Shown here: one piece after another, positions 41,083 to 49,954 of the stretch
How positions within the stretch are numbered: position 1 is the first letter of the stretch
Layout of the letters: each line of letters opens with the position of its first letter
Assembly: GCF_002288325.1 (NCBI RefSeq)
Contig: NZ_CP016780.1
Location: 434,001 to 498,000 of the forward strand
Source: Candidatus Planktophila lacus
GTDB lineage: Bacteria; Actinomycetota; Actinomycetes; Nanopelagicales; Nanopelagicaceae
Direction: 5' to 3'
Length of the DNA stretch: 64,000 bases
Position numbers and translations under genes: made by a program
Notes under the pieces: generated by a model
Seen by the model: the letters and a program-made list of their open reading frames with translations, nothing else
What the model was told of the DNA's origin: nothing
Database searches by the model: none

Positions 41083-41939
41083 TACTTTGCTCCCGCGTTA
41101 TAGGCTTTAACGTGGTTGGTGATCTCACCGATACCTTCAATGCCCGTCTTAAGAACATCGCCAGCCTTTAGATAAATCGGTGGCTTAAAGCCCATGCCTA
41201 CACCGAATGGCGTTCCGGTATTGATGATGTCACCTGGGCAGAGCTCCATAAATTGGCTGATGTACCAAACGATGTGGTTGATTCCGTATAACAAGTCATC
41301 GGTATTGGAATCTTGTTTCATCTCATCGTTTACTGAACACCATAAGCGCAGGTTATGAGCGTTAATTGAATCTGCTGAAACGATTACTGGGCCGACTGGA
41401 TTAAATGTGGGGAATGACTTGCCCTTAACCCATTGACCGGCGCGCTCCATCTGCCAGTGGCGCTCTGAAACATCCTGCGAGATTGAGTAACCCAAGATGT
41501 GCTCTGCAGAATCTTCAGGAGAGTTTAGATAAAGCGCGGACTTGCCAATAACAATTGCGAGTTCAACTTCGTAATCTGTGGCCGCGCTATTTGGTGGAAT
41601 AACAACATCATCATTTGGACCGGTAATCGAATCTGGAGCCTTCATAAAGATAACTGGCTCAGGTGGAGTATCGAACCCCGCCTCTTTGATATGCGCTAGG
41701 TAATTAAGACCTACGCAAATAATCTTGGTTGGCTTATTGATAACTGCGCCGTAGCGAAGACCGGCAAGCGGTGTGCGGGGAAGTGAATTCAGATCAGCGT
41801 TGGCAACGCGTAGATAACCACCGGCTTCTAAATTTTCGCGATCCCAGTCGCTGACAAGTGAATCAACATAGATTGCGTTATCACCATCGATAACTGCTGG
41901 GCGTTCTGATCCGCGTTCACCAATTCGTGCGATTTTCAT
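41082..41939 (-). CDS. Fumarylacetoacetate hydrolase family protein
   Basis: A 285-residue FAH-fold enzyme. Conserved elements: KIICVGLNYLAHIKEAG, KAPDSITGPNDDVVIP, the metal site DYEVELAIVIGK (E-x-E), SQDVSERHWQMERAGQW, KSFPTFNPVGPVI and NTGTPFGVGMGFKPP. Relatives hydrolyse or decarboxylate 2,4-dioxo acids. A strong GGAGGAATA site precedes the ATG. It is the first gene of the pair with the SDR. Confidence 0.9.
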   Translation of the reverse strand: MKIARIGERGSERPAVIDGDNAIYVDSLVSDWDRENLEAGGYLRVANADLNSLPRTPLAGLRYGAVINKPTKIICVGLNYLAHIKEAGFDTPPEPVIFMKAPDSITGPNDDVVIPPNSAATDYEVELAIVIGKSALYLNSPEDSAEHILGYSISQDVSERHWQMERAGQWVKGKSFPTFNPVGPVIVSADSINAHNLRLWCSVNDEMKQDSNTDDLLYGINHIVWYISQFMELCPGDIINTGTPFGVGMGFKPPIYLKAGDVLKTGIEGIGEITNHVKAYNAGAK

Positions 41940-42024
41940 TATTCCTCCAGGTCTTACACAACCTTATATGAGCAAGTAAGGCTTGGTCACGGGTGGTGTC
42001 ACTGATTTTCGCTACTGTGGCCCA

Positions 42025-42048
42025 GTGAGGATTGAACTACAAATATGA
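42025..42048 (+). CDS. Possible 7-codon leaderless upstream ORF (MRIELQI)
   Basis: TACTGT at 42013-42018 lies exactly six bases before GTG 42025, the leaderless spacing seen at many genes here. That GTG opens seven codons ending in TGA 42046-42048, which overlaps the ATG of the helicase (ATGA). The leader could couple or regulate translation of the helicase. It is inferred from position only. Confidence 0.4.
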   Translation: MRIELQI

Positions 42049-44039
42049 GTGATCTATCGGCGAAAGTGCGTTCGGCCCTGGATGCCGCAGTCGCCGCCAT
42101 TGGGGGATCACCACGTGAAGGCCAGATCGAAATGGCTGAAGCGGTGGCAAATGCGCTCACCGATCGCCACCATTTAATGGTGCAGGCCGGCACTGGTACC
42201 GGAAAATCACTGGCTTATTTAGTTCCAGCACTTGTCCATGGCCGCAAAGTTTTGATTGCAACGGCAACTCTTGCGCTGCAACGGCAGTTAGTGGAACGTG
42301 ATTTACCTGCTGTTGTGCCAGCACTTGAAAAAGAGTTAGGCCGCGAGATTACTTATGGAATTTACAAAGGCGTCGGCAACTACGTTTGCTTACAGAAGAT
42401 GAATACCGATGAACCAGATCCCGATGGCGAAGTTTTGCTGGAGGTAAGTTACTTAGAAAAAGATGCCAAACGTTTACATGCCTGGGCAAAGACTCCAGGC
42501 GTTTCAGGTGATCGCGATGATGCACCTGATGTCGATCGCAGAGTCTGGGCGGCAAATTCACTTTCTGGACGCGAATGCGTTGGCGCCGATGTCTGTAATT
42601 ACGGGCCACAATGTTTTGCAGCACTCGCTAAAGCGAAGGCACAGACCGCAGATGTTGTAGTCACCAACCACACCTTGCTTGCGATCGAAATCGTTGATTC
42701 ACATCCGATCTTGCCCGAACGCGATGCGGTGATCTTGGATGAAGCCCACGAGTTTATGGATCGCACTACGCAGGCAGTGACCGAAGAGCTCACATCTGCG
42801 CGCGTGATTCGCGCAGCCGCGATGGCGCGCAAACATATGCCGGGCAAGTTAGCTGATGCGCTCACCAAAGCGGCCGATAATTTCCACGATGCGATGGCAG
42901 ATTACGGAGATCAGATCCGCGGTGACTTTGCCGCGCAAGGTCGGCTTGAAGAAATTCCATCTTCACTTGAAGCACCTATCCGTAAAGTTAAAGATGCGGC
43001 AGCTGCGATCGTGCAGATCATCAACGCCGATGACGACATTATCGATTCTGATGCGATTGCAGAGCGCGCCCGTGTAAAAGGTGCGGTCTCTGAGATCAAT
43101 ACAACTTGTGGCAAATTGTTAAAGATGGGCAATACCCACGTGCTCTGGTATGAACCAACCTTTTCAACACTGCATTTAGCACCGCTTTCTGTCTCTGAAG
43201 TTCTCCGTTCAAACCTATTAACCAAGACTCCAGTGATTGCGACATCTGCAACGCTCACCGTTGGCAATGGCTTTGATGCGATGGCGCGCAGTATTGGTTT
43301 CGTCGTTGGTTCAGATGCAGACACTGAAAGTGAAGATGGCGATATTGATCCGGCAAATGTGCAGATGCTCGATGTTGGCTCACCATTTGATTTCGCCAAT
43401 CAAGGCGTTCTATATATGCCAAAGCATCTACCTGAACCAGGTCGCGATGGACCAAGTCCTGAAGTCTTAACTGAACTCGGCGAGTTAATTGATGCAGCGG
43501 GTGGACGCACCTTGGCGCTATTTAGTTCATGGCGCGGTGTTGAAGCAGCCGATGCCCATCTGCGCAGCGTTTTAAAAGAGTTACCGATCACCATAATTAC
43601 TCAGAAACGTGGAGATGCAGTTGGTCCGCTCGTTGAACGTTTTGCGAAAGATGAAACATCAATTCTGCTCGGCACGATGTCGCTCTGGCAGGGCGTTGAT
43701 GTTCCAGGTTCATCTTGCATCTTGGTTGCAATTGATCGAATTCCATTTCCGCGTCCTGATGAACCGGTTATGTCAGCTCGTGCATCGTTGGCAGATGCCG
43801 CAGGTGGCAGTGGCTTTATGCAAGTATCACTACCGCGCGCAGCGCTACTGCTGGCGCAAGGCACTGGCCGCTTAATTCGCAGCGTTGATGATCGCGGGGT
43901 AGTGGCCATTTTAGATTCGCGAATTGTGACCAAACGCTACGGAAGTGTCCTACTTAACTCAATGCCGCCGCTGTGGCGCACCAGCGATCGGGCTGTGGTC
44001 ATTGATTCACTGCGCAGGCTTTCGCAAACCATGAAATAA
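42045..44039 (+). CDS. DinG/XPD-family ATP-dependent DNA helicase
   Basis: A 664-residue superfamily II helicase with an iron-sulfur domain. Walker A is GTGTGKS at 49-55, DEAH at 232-235 in VILDEAHEF. Cysteines 115, 178, 184 and 190 (YVCLQK, RECVG, VCNYGPQCF) fit the 4Fe-4S ligands. C-terminal motifs include TSATLTVGNGFD, TLALFSSWRG, LLGTMSLWQGVDVPG and QGTGRLIRS. It probably unwinds damaged or RNA-paired DNA. A similar gene lies near lexA/nrdR in Streptomyces, but no SOS box is seen here. Confidence 0.92.
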   Translation: MSDLSAKVRSALDAAVAAIGGSPREGQIEMAEAVANALTDRHHLMVQAGTGTGKSLAYLVPALVHGRKVLIATATLALQRQLVERDLPAVVPALEKELGREITYGIYKGVGNYVCLQKMNTDEPDPDGEVLLEVSYLEKDAKRLHAWAKTPGVSGDRDDAPDVDRRVWAANSLSGRECVGADVCNYGPQCFAALAKAKAQTADVVVTNHTLLAIEIVDSHPILPERDAVILDEAHEFMDRTTQAVTEELTSARVIRAAAMARKHMPGKLADALTKAADNFHDAMADYGDQIRGDFAAQGRLEEIPSSLEAPIRKVKDAAAAIVQIINADDDIIDSDAIAERARVKGAVSEINTTCGKLLKMGNTHVLWYEPTFSTLHLAPLSVSEVLRSNLLTKTPVIATSATLTVGNGFDAMARSIGFVVGSDADTESEDGDIDPANVQMLDVGSPFDFANQGVLYMPKHLPEPGRDGPSPEVLTELGELIDAAGGRTLALFSSWRGVEAADAHLRSVLKELPITIITQKRGDAVGPLVERFAKDETSILLGTMSLWQGVDVPGSSCILVAIDRIPFPRPDEPVMSARASLADAAGGSGFMQVSLPRAALLLAQGTGRLIRSVDDRGVVAILDSRIVTKRYGSVLLNSMPPLWRTSDRAVVIDSLRRLSQTMK

Positions 44040-44046
44040 TTTTTTT

Positions 44047-44643
44047 ATGCCCAAGATTTCCACGCAAGATCTAGCCTCGCATCGCGATTGGCGCCGTATT
44101 CAATTGATTTCAGCGGCTACTCAGATCGCACTTGAGGAAAGCTCTGCCAGCATTTCAATCGCCGCAGTTGCAGCGCGCGCTGGGCTATCGCGAACTTCGG
44201 TCTATGAATACTTTTCTAGCAGCCAAGATCTCGTTGCTGATCTGTTAATTGAAGAGCTAAAGAACTTTGGCGAACTCTTGCGCAGCGCAATCGAAGATGA
44301 AAGCGATCCAATCGCAGCGCTAACAATCTGGATTGAAACATCTCTTAACTACGTAGGCGATGGACGACATCTGCTTGCCAAGTCACTTCACGCCACAACT
44401 TTGCCGCGCGAGCGAAACGCTGAAATAGGCGCCGCCCACCGTCAGATGCTCGCGCCACTTAGCAAAACTTTTGCTGCCCTTGGCATCACAGATACCGCAC
44501 GCGCCTTAGCGCAGTTGCAAGCGATTACAGATGTAGCAACCCGCCGCATCGAATCAGGTGCCGCAACGGCGCAAGATGAGATCGCAGTTACAACCGATTT
44601 CTATATCGCCGGAATTAAAGCTTTAGCTAACTCTAATTCTTAG
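44047..44643 (+). CDS. TetR/AcrR family transcriptional regulator
   Basis: A 198-residue regulator. The N-terminal HTH at about 18-62 reads RRIQLISAATQIALEE, then ISIAAVAARAGLSRTSVYEYF and SSSQDLVADLL. The C-terminal ligand domain is helical. It is 7 bp after the helicase gene. The target and ligand are unknown. Its stop overlaps the convergent secreted-protein gene by 21 bp. Confidence 0.88.
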   Translation: MPKISTQDLASHRDWRRIQLISAATQIALEESSASISIAAVAARAGLSRTSVYEYFSSSQDLVADLLIEELKNFGELLRSAIEDESDPIAALTIWIETSLNYVGDGRHLLAKSLHATTLPRERNAEIGAAHRQMLAPLSKTFAALGITDTARALAQLQAITDVATRRIESGAATAQDEIAVTTDFYIAGIKALANSNS

Positions 44644-45591
44644 ATCTTGCTTAAGGGCTAGCCACATTCCTTCTTTAGCTGGCGCTGTAGCAACGATGGT
44701 GCAGACCCCTCGCTTTTGAGACTCGATTAGATTTAACTCAACGCGACAGTTCTTACTCAAACTCTTGTAAGTAATTACCTCACCGAAATTGCTTTCAGCA
44801 GGCATCGCCTTTGGTTTACCCTTTTTGAGTTCCTTGGTGGCGCGCTCTACTTTCTGGGTGCCAGGTTCGAGGATAAATGGATAGTTTGCAGAACTTGCTG
44901 CGAACTTATCGTTGCCGGCAGTTCGGTGAGCAAGTGCGCACTGTCCAGCGCCCTTGAGTGCAGTTAGCGTTCCATTTACGTATGAACATTCTGGAGTCAA
45001 TGAAGTTAACGTCACTGGCAGACCAGATTGCGCAGTTGCAACAATCTTTGCGCTCTGGCGATAGGCAAGTGCCATCGGAACATTTCGGGTTAGCGGCTTG
45101 GTATTTAAAGTAACGGTTACTACATCAGCCGGTAGCAAAGGCGCGGCAGCACCTTCGCGGAAGGTAATTGGAAGGAATAAATCTTCGCTGGTATCTGCAG
45201 TTGCAGAACGATCTAGGCGGAAGAAGATTCCGCAAGATGTTTTGGTGCAGTCAACAGCTACGCCGCGCCCGGTAATAGTTGAGGCAACTTTAAATGCGAT
45301 TGGCCCTGTTGCACTTACTGAACCAACTTCACCTTTAGTGCTGATCCAGAGCTGTAATTCATCGCTGCAGGTTGCAGGACGAGCACCAGCGACTGGGGCG
45401 ATGCATTGCTGCATATACATTCCGCCCTTGGTCGTAAATTTTGTAAAGCCGCCATTGACGGTGGCACCTGCTGGATCAAGATTTGTTAGCGGGCCGCTCT
45501 GGAAGACAAACGTCTCCGCGCTGGCACTCGGCGCCGTGAAGACAGGTATAGCCAGTGCTAATACTGAGATTAAGGTGATCATTTTCTTCAT
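44623..45591 (-). CDS. Secreted neocarzinostatin-like domain protein
   Basis: A 322-residue exported protein (signal peptide MITLISVLALAIPVFTAP). Residues about 30-165 hold a beta-sandwich with YMQQCIAP, CSDELQLWIS and AVDCTKTSCGIFFRLDRS followed by DLFLPITF, the disulfide pattern of the neocarzinostatin-like fold. The second half is Lys/Ala-rich with four further Cys (PECSYVNG, GQCALAH, NCRVEL, RGVCTIV). It is translated 2 bp after the shorter paralogue. Standing divergent from hmuTUV, the pair may bind heme or another ligand at the cell surface; this is inference. Confidence 0.75.
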   Translation of the reverse strand: MKKMITLISVLALAIPVFTAPSASAETFVFQSGPLTNLDPAGATVNGGFTKFTTKGGMYMQQCIAPVAGARPATCSDELQLWISTKGEVGSVSATGPIAFKVASTITGRGVAVDCTKTSCGIFFRLDRSATADTSEDLFLPITFREGAAAPLLPADVVTVTLNTKPLTRNVPMALAYRQSAKIVATAQSGLPVTLTSLTPECSYVNGTLTALKGAGQCALAHRTAGNDKFAASSANYPFILEPGTQKVERATKELKKGKPKAMPAESNFGEVITYKSLSKNCRVELNLIESQKRGVCTIVATAPAKEGMWLALKQDLRIRVS

Positions 45592-45593
45592 TT

Positions 45594-46115
45594 CTATTTC
45601 CTTTTCTTAAATGTGACTGGAATAAAAAGATCGCGCGATCTATCCCCTTCACGTAGATGATCTGATCTAACTGTTAAAGCGCATTTACTTTTGCGGCAAT
45701 CGATCTTGCCGATTTTTTCCGAGACTCCAACGTTCTTGGTAAATCTGCCACCGGCGCGGAAAGGTTCTGCCAGATTGGCTGCATAGGGTGGTGCATTTGA
45801 TGAGATCCAGTAAGAAGCATCGCCGATTCCGGATTTGTTAACGCCACCGCCACACGGAGTCGGAGCAGCACCCGATTTTGGCATTACGCAGTACGCAAGG
45901 TAGATACCGACAGTTTCATCAAAACCTTTACCAGTGATGACAATCTGCGCCTGACCATTTTTATCAACCGTTATATCTCGCGCTTGTGCGCTAATTGATT
46001 CGCCGAACTGGCCCTTAACCAATTGCGGTTTCTGCGCAGCGTTGCTCGGTGCCACACTAAGTGAGATCAGAAGCAGCGCAGATACGGCTGTTGTGAGAAA
46101 AGCCTTTGTGCGCAT
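45594..46115 (-). CDS. Secreted neocarzinostatin-like domain protein, shorter paralogue
   Basis: A 173-residue exported protein (AFLTTAVSALLLISLSVAP). It has ITGKGFDETVGIYLAYCV, GASYWISSNAPPYA-like segment DASYWISSN, and KIDCRKSKCALTVRSDH then DRSRDLFIPVTF. The last two match the domain of the 322-residue neighbour and recall the VDC..C pattern of neocarzinostatin. TAAGGT lies six bases before the ATG, so the two-gene mRNA is probably leaderless. Divergent from hmuT with 84 bp between starts. Confidence 0.75.
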   Translation of the reverse strand: MRTKAFLTTAVSALLLISLSVAPSNAAQKPQLVKGQFGESISAQARDITVDKNGQAQIVITGKGFDETVGIYLAYCVMPKSGAAPTPCGGGVNKSGIGDASYWISSNAPPYAANLAEPFRAGGRFTKNVGVSEKIGKIDCRKSKCALTVRSDHLREGDRSRDLFIPVTFKKRK

Positions 46116-46199
46116 GAGAAAACCTTACTTTTATCTCGTTACCGTCTTATCCGACAACCCACCTATATCTGTCAGGTAAAAGGCTGAGATGATTTAAGG

Positions 46200-47117
46200 G
46201 TGCTAAAGAATGGTCGATACCGGCATCTGTCAGTGGCTCTGGCCACAGCGCTTTCTTTAACCGCATGTAGTTCCGGTGAAGTTGCTGTGCAAGAGATTAA
46301 AAGCGCTGCCGCGATAAGTATCGAAGATGGCGGTACTTCTTCAGCAACGCGCGTAATCGCACTTGCAAACGGATCTGCAGAAATTTTGGTTTCTTTAGGC
46401 TTAAAGCCAATCCTTATTGGACGAGATATCGCCAGCACTGAAGAAGTACTTTTAGATATTCCAATCGTTACCTCTGGCCATCAAGTTGTTGCGGAAAATA
46501 TTTTGAATTTGAACCCAGACTTGGTTCTGATCGACGATGCAACTGGACCGCTCGCTGCAATTAAGACCCTGCGCGAAAATGGAATCAAGATTGTTCAGGT
46601 GCGCCAGGCCTGGACGCTCTCGGATATAAATCTAAAGATTGCCGATATTGCAGGGGCTGTTGGAGCAATTCCATCGGGGGCTGCCTTGAGCGAGAAGATC
46701 AACCAGTCACTTTCTGAAGTTAAGAAAGCAGATCGAAAAGCACGAATCGCCTTTCTCTATCTCCGCGGCGGAAACTCGATCTATCTCCTTGGAGGGAAAG
46801 GTTCAGGAGCAGATTCGCTAATCACGGCGATAAATTCCGTTGATGCCGGCGCAGAGTTTTCGAAAGATCCCTTTACGCCAGTTAGCGCCGAAGTTCTGGC
46901 TGAGTTAAACCCAGATGTAATTTTAGTTATGAGCAAAGGTCTGGCATCGGTTGGGGGAGTTGCAGGTTTAAAGGCACTTCCTGGAGTTGCCCAGACAACT
47001 GCTGGAAAGAAGGGGCGCATCCTTGCCGTTGATGATTCTCTTTTACTCTCCTTTGGCCCCCGCACACCAGATCTGATTCTTCAGATGGCAGCTTCTGTAG
47101 ATGAGTTGATGAAATGA
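46200..47117 (+). CDS. hmuT: Heme ABC transporter substrate-binding lipoprotein (HmuT-like)
   Basis: A 305-residue lipoprotein. The signal ends in a lipobox SLTAC. The class III binding-protein fold reads RVIALANGSAEILVSLGLKP, LIGRDIAST, VTSGHQVVAENILNLNPDLVLI and LRENGIKIVQV, the HmuT/IsdE layout, with ELNPDVILVMSKGL in the second lobe. Start GTG 46200. It overlaps the permease by 4 bp. Heme is the likeliest ligand; cobalamin or siderophore cannot be excluded by sequence. Confidence 0.85.
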   Translation: MLKNGRYRHLSVALATALSLTACSSGEVAVQEIKSAAAISIEDGGTSSATRVIALANGSAEILVSLGLKPILIGRDIASTEEVLLDIPIVTSGHQVVAENILNLNPDLVLIDDATGPLAAIKTLRENGIKIVQVRQAWTLSDINLKIADIAGAVGAIPSGAALSEKINQSLSEVKKADRKARIAFLYLRGGNSIYLLGGKGSGADSLITAINSVDAGAEFSKDPFTPVSAEVLAELNPDVILVMSKGLASVGGVAGLKALPGVAQTTAGKKGRILAVDDSLLLSFGPRTPDLILQMAASVDELMK

Positions 47118-48088
47118 AGTTACGTTTCTCGCTAATTGTTATCGCGCTAAATATTGCGGTGGTGGCATCTCTATTGCTCGGTGCAACGCAGGTAGAAAAC
47201 ATCTGGCGTTATCTATTTAACCCCGGCTTTGACAGCGCAAGTACCAACCATTTAATTCTCTGGCAGATTCGAATTCCACGCATTCTGGTTGCGCTCTTAA
47301 TTGGCGCAGCACTTGGCTTAGCCGGTGCGATCGCACAATCTGCGGCAAATAACCCGTTGGCAGACCCTGCAATCTTAGGAACATCAGCAGGTGCAAGCCT
47401 GGGCGTTGTAATTGGCGTTCTCTTAAACCTTGCTGAAGTTGGTTCAGTGTCGGCAGTTCTCTTTGCAACTATTGGAGCGCTGATTGCAACGGCGCTCACT
47501 TTTACTTGGGCTCGCTCAGTAGGTGCCTTGATCATTATCGGAATCGGTACCTCGGCGCTCTTTTCCGCAGTTGTTGGGCTACTAATTACCGCCACAAATA
47601 ATCCAGAGATCCGTTCGATCTCATTCTGGTCGCTCGGTTCATTAGCGTTAGCGACATCAGAGAGCCTTTTGATTCTTACGCCAGTATTTCTGGTCTGCTT
47701 CTTCTTCGCCTTTAAAATCGCTCCACAGTTAGATCTACTCTCACTCGGTGATATCTCAGTACGTCACTTAGGACTTTCTGCGAAAGCGATTCGCTTGAAA
47801 GCATTCTTGATAATCGGTTCATTGGTTGCAGTCAGCGTGAGTACCGTGGGCTCAATCTCCTTCTTGGCGCTGGCCGCCCCACATATTGCGCGCATTCTCT
47901 TTGGTGGAAAGAACCGAATATTGACGATCGCATCTTCGCTAATCGGTGCGCTGATCTTGCTGGTCGGTGACACGATCGCACGCAGCGTTCTTCCCCCATA
48001 CGAACTACCTATCGGCCTGATTACATCTTTATTGGGTGCACCAATTCTTATCCTGCTAGTGCGAAAGGCGGCGCTGACATGGAAATAA
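47114..48088 (+). CDS. hmuU: Heme/iron ABC transporter permease (FecCD family)
   Basis: A 324-residue integral membrane protein with about ten helices. FecCD/BtuC signatures are WQIRIPRILVALLIGAALGLAG cut as IRIPRILVALLIGAALGL, QSAANNPLADPAILGTSAGA with the canonical NPLA.P..LG..sGA, and GSISFLALAAPHIARILFGG, the coupling loop toward the ATPase. It overlaps hmuT (ATGA) and hmuV by 10 bp. Confidence 0.9.
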   Translation: MKLRFSLIVIALNIAVVASLLLGATQVENIWRYLFNPGFDSASTNHLILWQIRIPRILVALLIGAALGLAGAIAQSAANNPLADPAILGTSAGASLGVVIGVLLNLAEVGSVSAVLFATIGALIATALTFTWARSVGALIIIGIGTSALFSAVVGLLITATNNPEIRSISFWSLGSLALATSESLLILTPVFLVCFFFAFKIAPQLDLLSLGDISVRHLGLSAKAIRLKAFLIIGSLVAVSVSTVGSISFLALAAPHIARILFGGKNRILTIASSLIGALILLVGDTIARSVLPPYELPIGLITSLLGAPILILLVRKAALTWK

Positions 48089-48693
48089 TTGAGATCAAAG
48101 ATCTAACGCTGCAGCGCAATAACCGCGAACTCTTCACGGGGTTAAGCGCCACTATTGCTAAAGGCTCAATTAGCGCAATTATCGGCCCTAATGGTTGCGG
48201 CAAGAGTTCGCTGCTCTTGGCTATCACCGGTGACCTAAAGCCAATTAGCGGTTCTATCTTTATCGCGGAAAAGAATTTGCAAGAGTTAAGCGATCTCGAA
48301 CAATCGCACCTGCGCAGTTTGGCGCTGCAAGAGCGCACCTTCTGGCTACCGATGACTGTTCGCGAAGTACTAGCCTTGGGGCAGAGCGATGAGGCCATGA
48401 ATCAAATTGAGAAGATAGCGGCCGACTTGGGGCTTACCGAATTGTTGGGGAACTTAGTGACTACGCTTTCTGTCGGACAGGTGCAGCGTGTTGAAATCGC
48501 CCGCACCTTGTTGCGCGACTGCCCGATCTACCTTTTTGACGAACCATTTGCGGCACAGGATCTGGCAAGTAAAGAGAAGTTAATTGAAATCTTTAAGCAA
48601 CAGCGCAGCGCAGGAAAGACCGTCATTCTGGTCGCACATAGTGAAGTTGAAAAACTATCTTGGTGTGATCAGATAATCCAACTGGGCTCTTAA
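48079..48693 (+). CDS. hmuV: Heme/iron ABC transporter ATPase (HmuV-like, short)
   Basis: A 204-residue ABC ATPase. Walker A GPNGCGKSS near 36-44, signature LSVGQVQRVEIART near 132 (Gly-Gln-Val for the usual GGE/GGQ), Walker B YLFDEPFAAQD near 150-160, and His in VAHSEVEKLS. It lacks the C-terminal extension of many FecE/HmuV proteins (about 255 residues) but keeps all catalytic elements. Its last 39 bp overlap the convergent NUDIX gene. Confidence 0.87.
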   Translation: MEIIEIKDLTLQRNNRELFTGLSATIAKGSISAIIGPNGCGKSSLLLAITGDLKPISGSIFIAEKNLQELSDLEQSHLRSLALQERTFWLPMTVREVLALGQSDEAMNQIEKIAADLGLTELLGNLVTTLSVGQVQRVEIARTLLRDCPIYLFDEPFAAQDLASKEKLIEIFKQQRSAGKTVILVAHSEVEKLSWCDQIIQLGS

Positions 48694-49122
48694 ATCGCGC
48701 CAAGATTTTGCAAAGCTGGGGTGTAGCGGCAAGCGAGTTACATCATCAAATAAAACCCAACGCACTTCATGTGATTCATCATTTAACTCGTGCGCCACAA
48801 GTTCGCTCGTTGCCTCAGCGATAACGGTGTCATAAGACCAGTTACCGTGGTTATCGTTATGGGTTTGGCGCGGGGTTAACTGCTGTGGATCAATACCGGT
48901 CTCTTCTACCGCTTCGCGAATTGCGCCATCAATAACGCTCTCGTGTGAATCACGCGCACCGCCTGGGATTCCCCAAGTGTCTCCGTTATGAACCCAGGGT
49001 GCGCGGTGCTGTAACAAGATTGCGCCATCGCGATAGATAAGTAAACCTGCTGCGCCATGCAAGCCCCAATGTTTAGAGCCGCAACTGCACTCGACCCAAC
49101 CATCTCCATCGCGCGCAGCCAT
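48655..49122 (-). CDS. NUDIX hydrolase
   Basis: A 155-residue pyrophosphatase. The Nudix box is GARDSHESVIDGAIREAVEETGI in the form G-x5-E-x7-REUxEExGU (about residues 56-78; the first box residue is in GIPGGARD). An N-terminal pair of cysteines (VECSCGSKHWG) and a His are additional and could bind zinc. Substrate unknown. Convergent overlap of 39 bp with hmuV. Confidence 0.88.
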   Translation of the reverse strand: MAARDGDGWVECSCGSKHWGLHGAAGLLIYRDGAILLQHRAPWVHNGDTWGIPGGARDSHESVIDGAIREAVEETGIDPQQLTPRQTHNDNHGNWSYDTVIAEATSELVAHELNDESHEVRWVLFDDVTRLPLHPSFAKSWRDLRAQLDYLITPR

Positions 49123-49211
49123 GTTCCTACCTTTCCATATGAGCCGTTAACTATCCACATGGAGTAGGTGCGGGGCGTTTTTTATCAGTTGCAAGATCTA
49201 TCTTCCCGCAG

Positions 49212-49949
49212 ATGAAGCTCCCATTAATTCTGATTACAGCGTTGGTAATTTCTCTACAAACTCTCACTTCGCACGCAGCAGATTGCGTCAAAGCCTGTGT
49301 TGATGTCTATACCCAAGATGGGCAATTGGTTATTGAAGCGAGAAAGGGAAGTGGCCCAAGTTCGGGCAAGGTGACCAAACCCAAAGTTGTTAAGCCAAAG
49401 GTTGTTGCTAAGCCTAAAGTTGTAGCCAAACCTAAGCCGGTTGTAAAGCCTAAAGTTGCTGCACCGGTTAAGAAAGCACCAGCGAAACCTGTAAAGAAAC
49501 CAGTTAAAAAAGCGGCACCGAAAGTAGTCGCAGCAACTTCACTCAGTGATCGCTTAAGTAAATCACTTCCCACCGGCGGCATTTCATATCAGCCAAATTT
49601 CAAACCGCTAATTCACACTCCGGTCTATTTCTGGAATGACTTGCCATCGGTCTTCCGCACCCAAGTTAATTTAATTGGCGAAACCATCGATGTGGTTCTG
49701 CGCCCTTCATATTTGTGGTCCTTCGGTGATGGTTCATTTCTTGCGACAACCGATCCAGGTGGTCCATTTCCCGAAGGCAAGATCACACATATTTATTCAC
49801 AGCCCGGCATTTATCCGGTGCTTTTAACAACAACTTGGAGCGGCAGTTTTTCTCACAATGCCGTAGAACGCGCCATTACTGGCCAGATCAAAAAAGTTTC
49901 AGCGCTGACCATCACCGTGGTGGCAGCTCCAACCCGCTTTATGAATTGA
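49212..49949 (+). CDS. Secreted protein with Lys/Pro/Val repeats and a PKD-like domain
   Basis: A 245-residue exported protein (ILITALVISLQTLTSHA). The mature protein begins with a two-Cys segment (DCVKACVDVY) and then a long repeat of KPKVV and PKKAP units (about 50-115). The last third holds SFGDGSFLATTDPGG, ITHIYSQPGIYPVLLTT, a PKD-like beta domain. Low-complexity basic repeats probably span or bind the wall. TATCTT lies seven bases before the ATG. The downstream DUF4192 gene starts 5 bp later. Confidence 0.75.
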   Translation: MKLPLILITALVISLQTLTSHAADCVKACVDVYTQDGQLVIEARKGSGPSSGKVTKPKVVKPKVVAKPKVVAKPKPVVKPKVAAPVKKAPAKPVKKPVKKAAPKVVAATSLSDRLSKSLPTGGISYQPNFKPLIHTPVYFWNDLPSVFRTQVNLIGETIDVVLRPSYLWSFGDGSFLATTDPGGPFPEGKITHIYSQPGIYPVLLTTTWSGSFSHNAVERAITGQIKKVSALTITVVAAPTRFMN

Positions 49950-49954
49950 GAGAG

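Noticed and set aside
42911-43399. 162-codon frame opposite the DinG-like helicase.
   Set aside because: Ser/Ile-rich, no start signal, and fully overlapped by a well conserved helicase.
44623-46115. HtaA heme-binding proteins next to hmuTUV.
   Set aside because: The expected HtaA Tyr/His pattern was not found; the VDC..C motifs point to a neocarzinostatin-like fold instead.
49350-49560. Tandem DNA repeat or CRISPR-like array.
   Set aside because: The repetition comes from coding of Lys/Pro/Val units in a secreted protein; units are irregular and have no spacers. No CRISPR array was seen anywhere.
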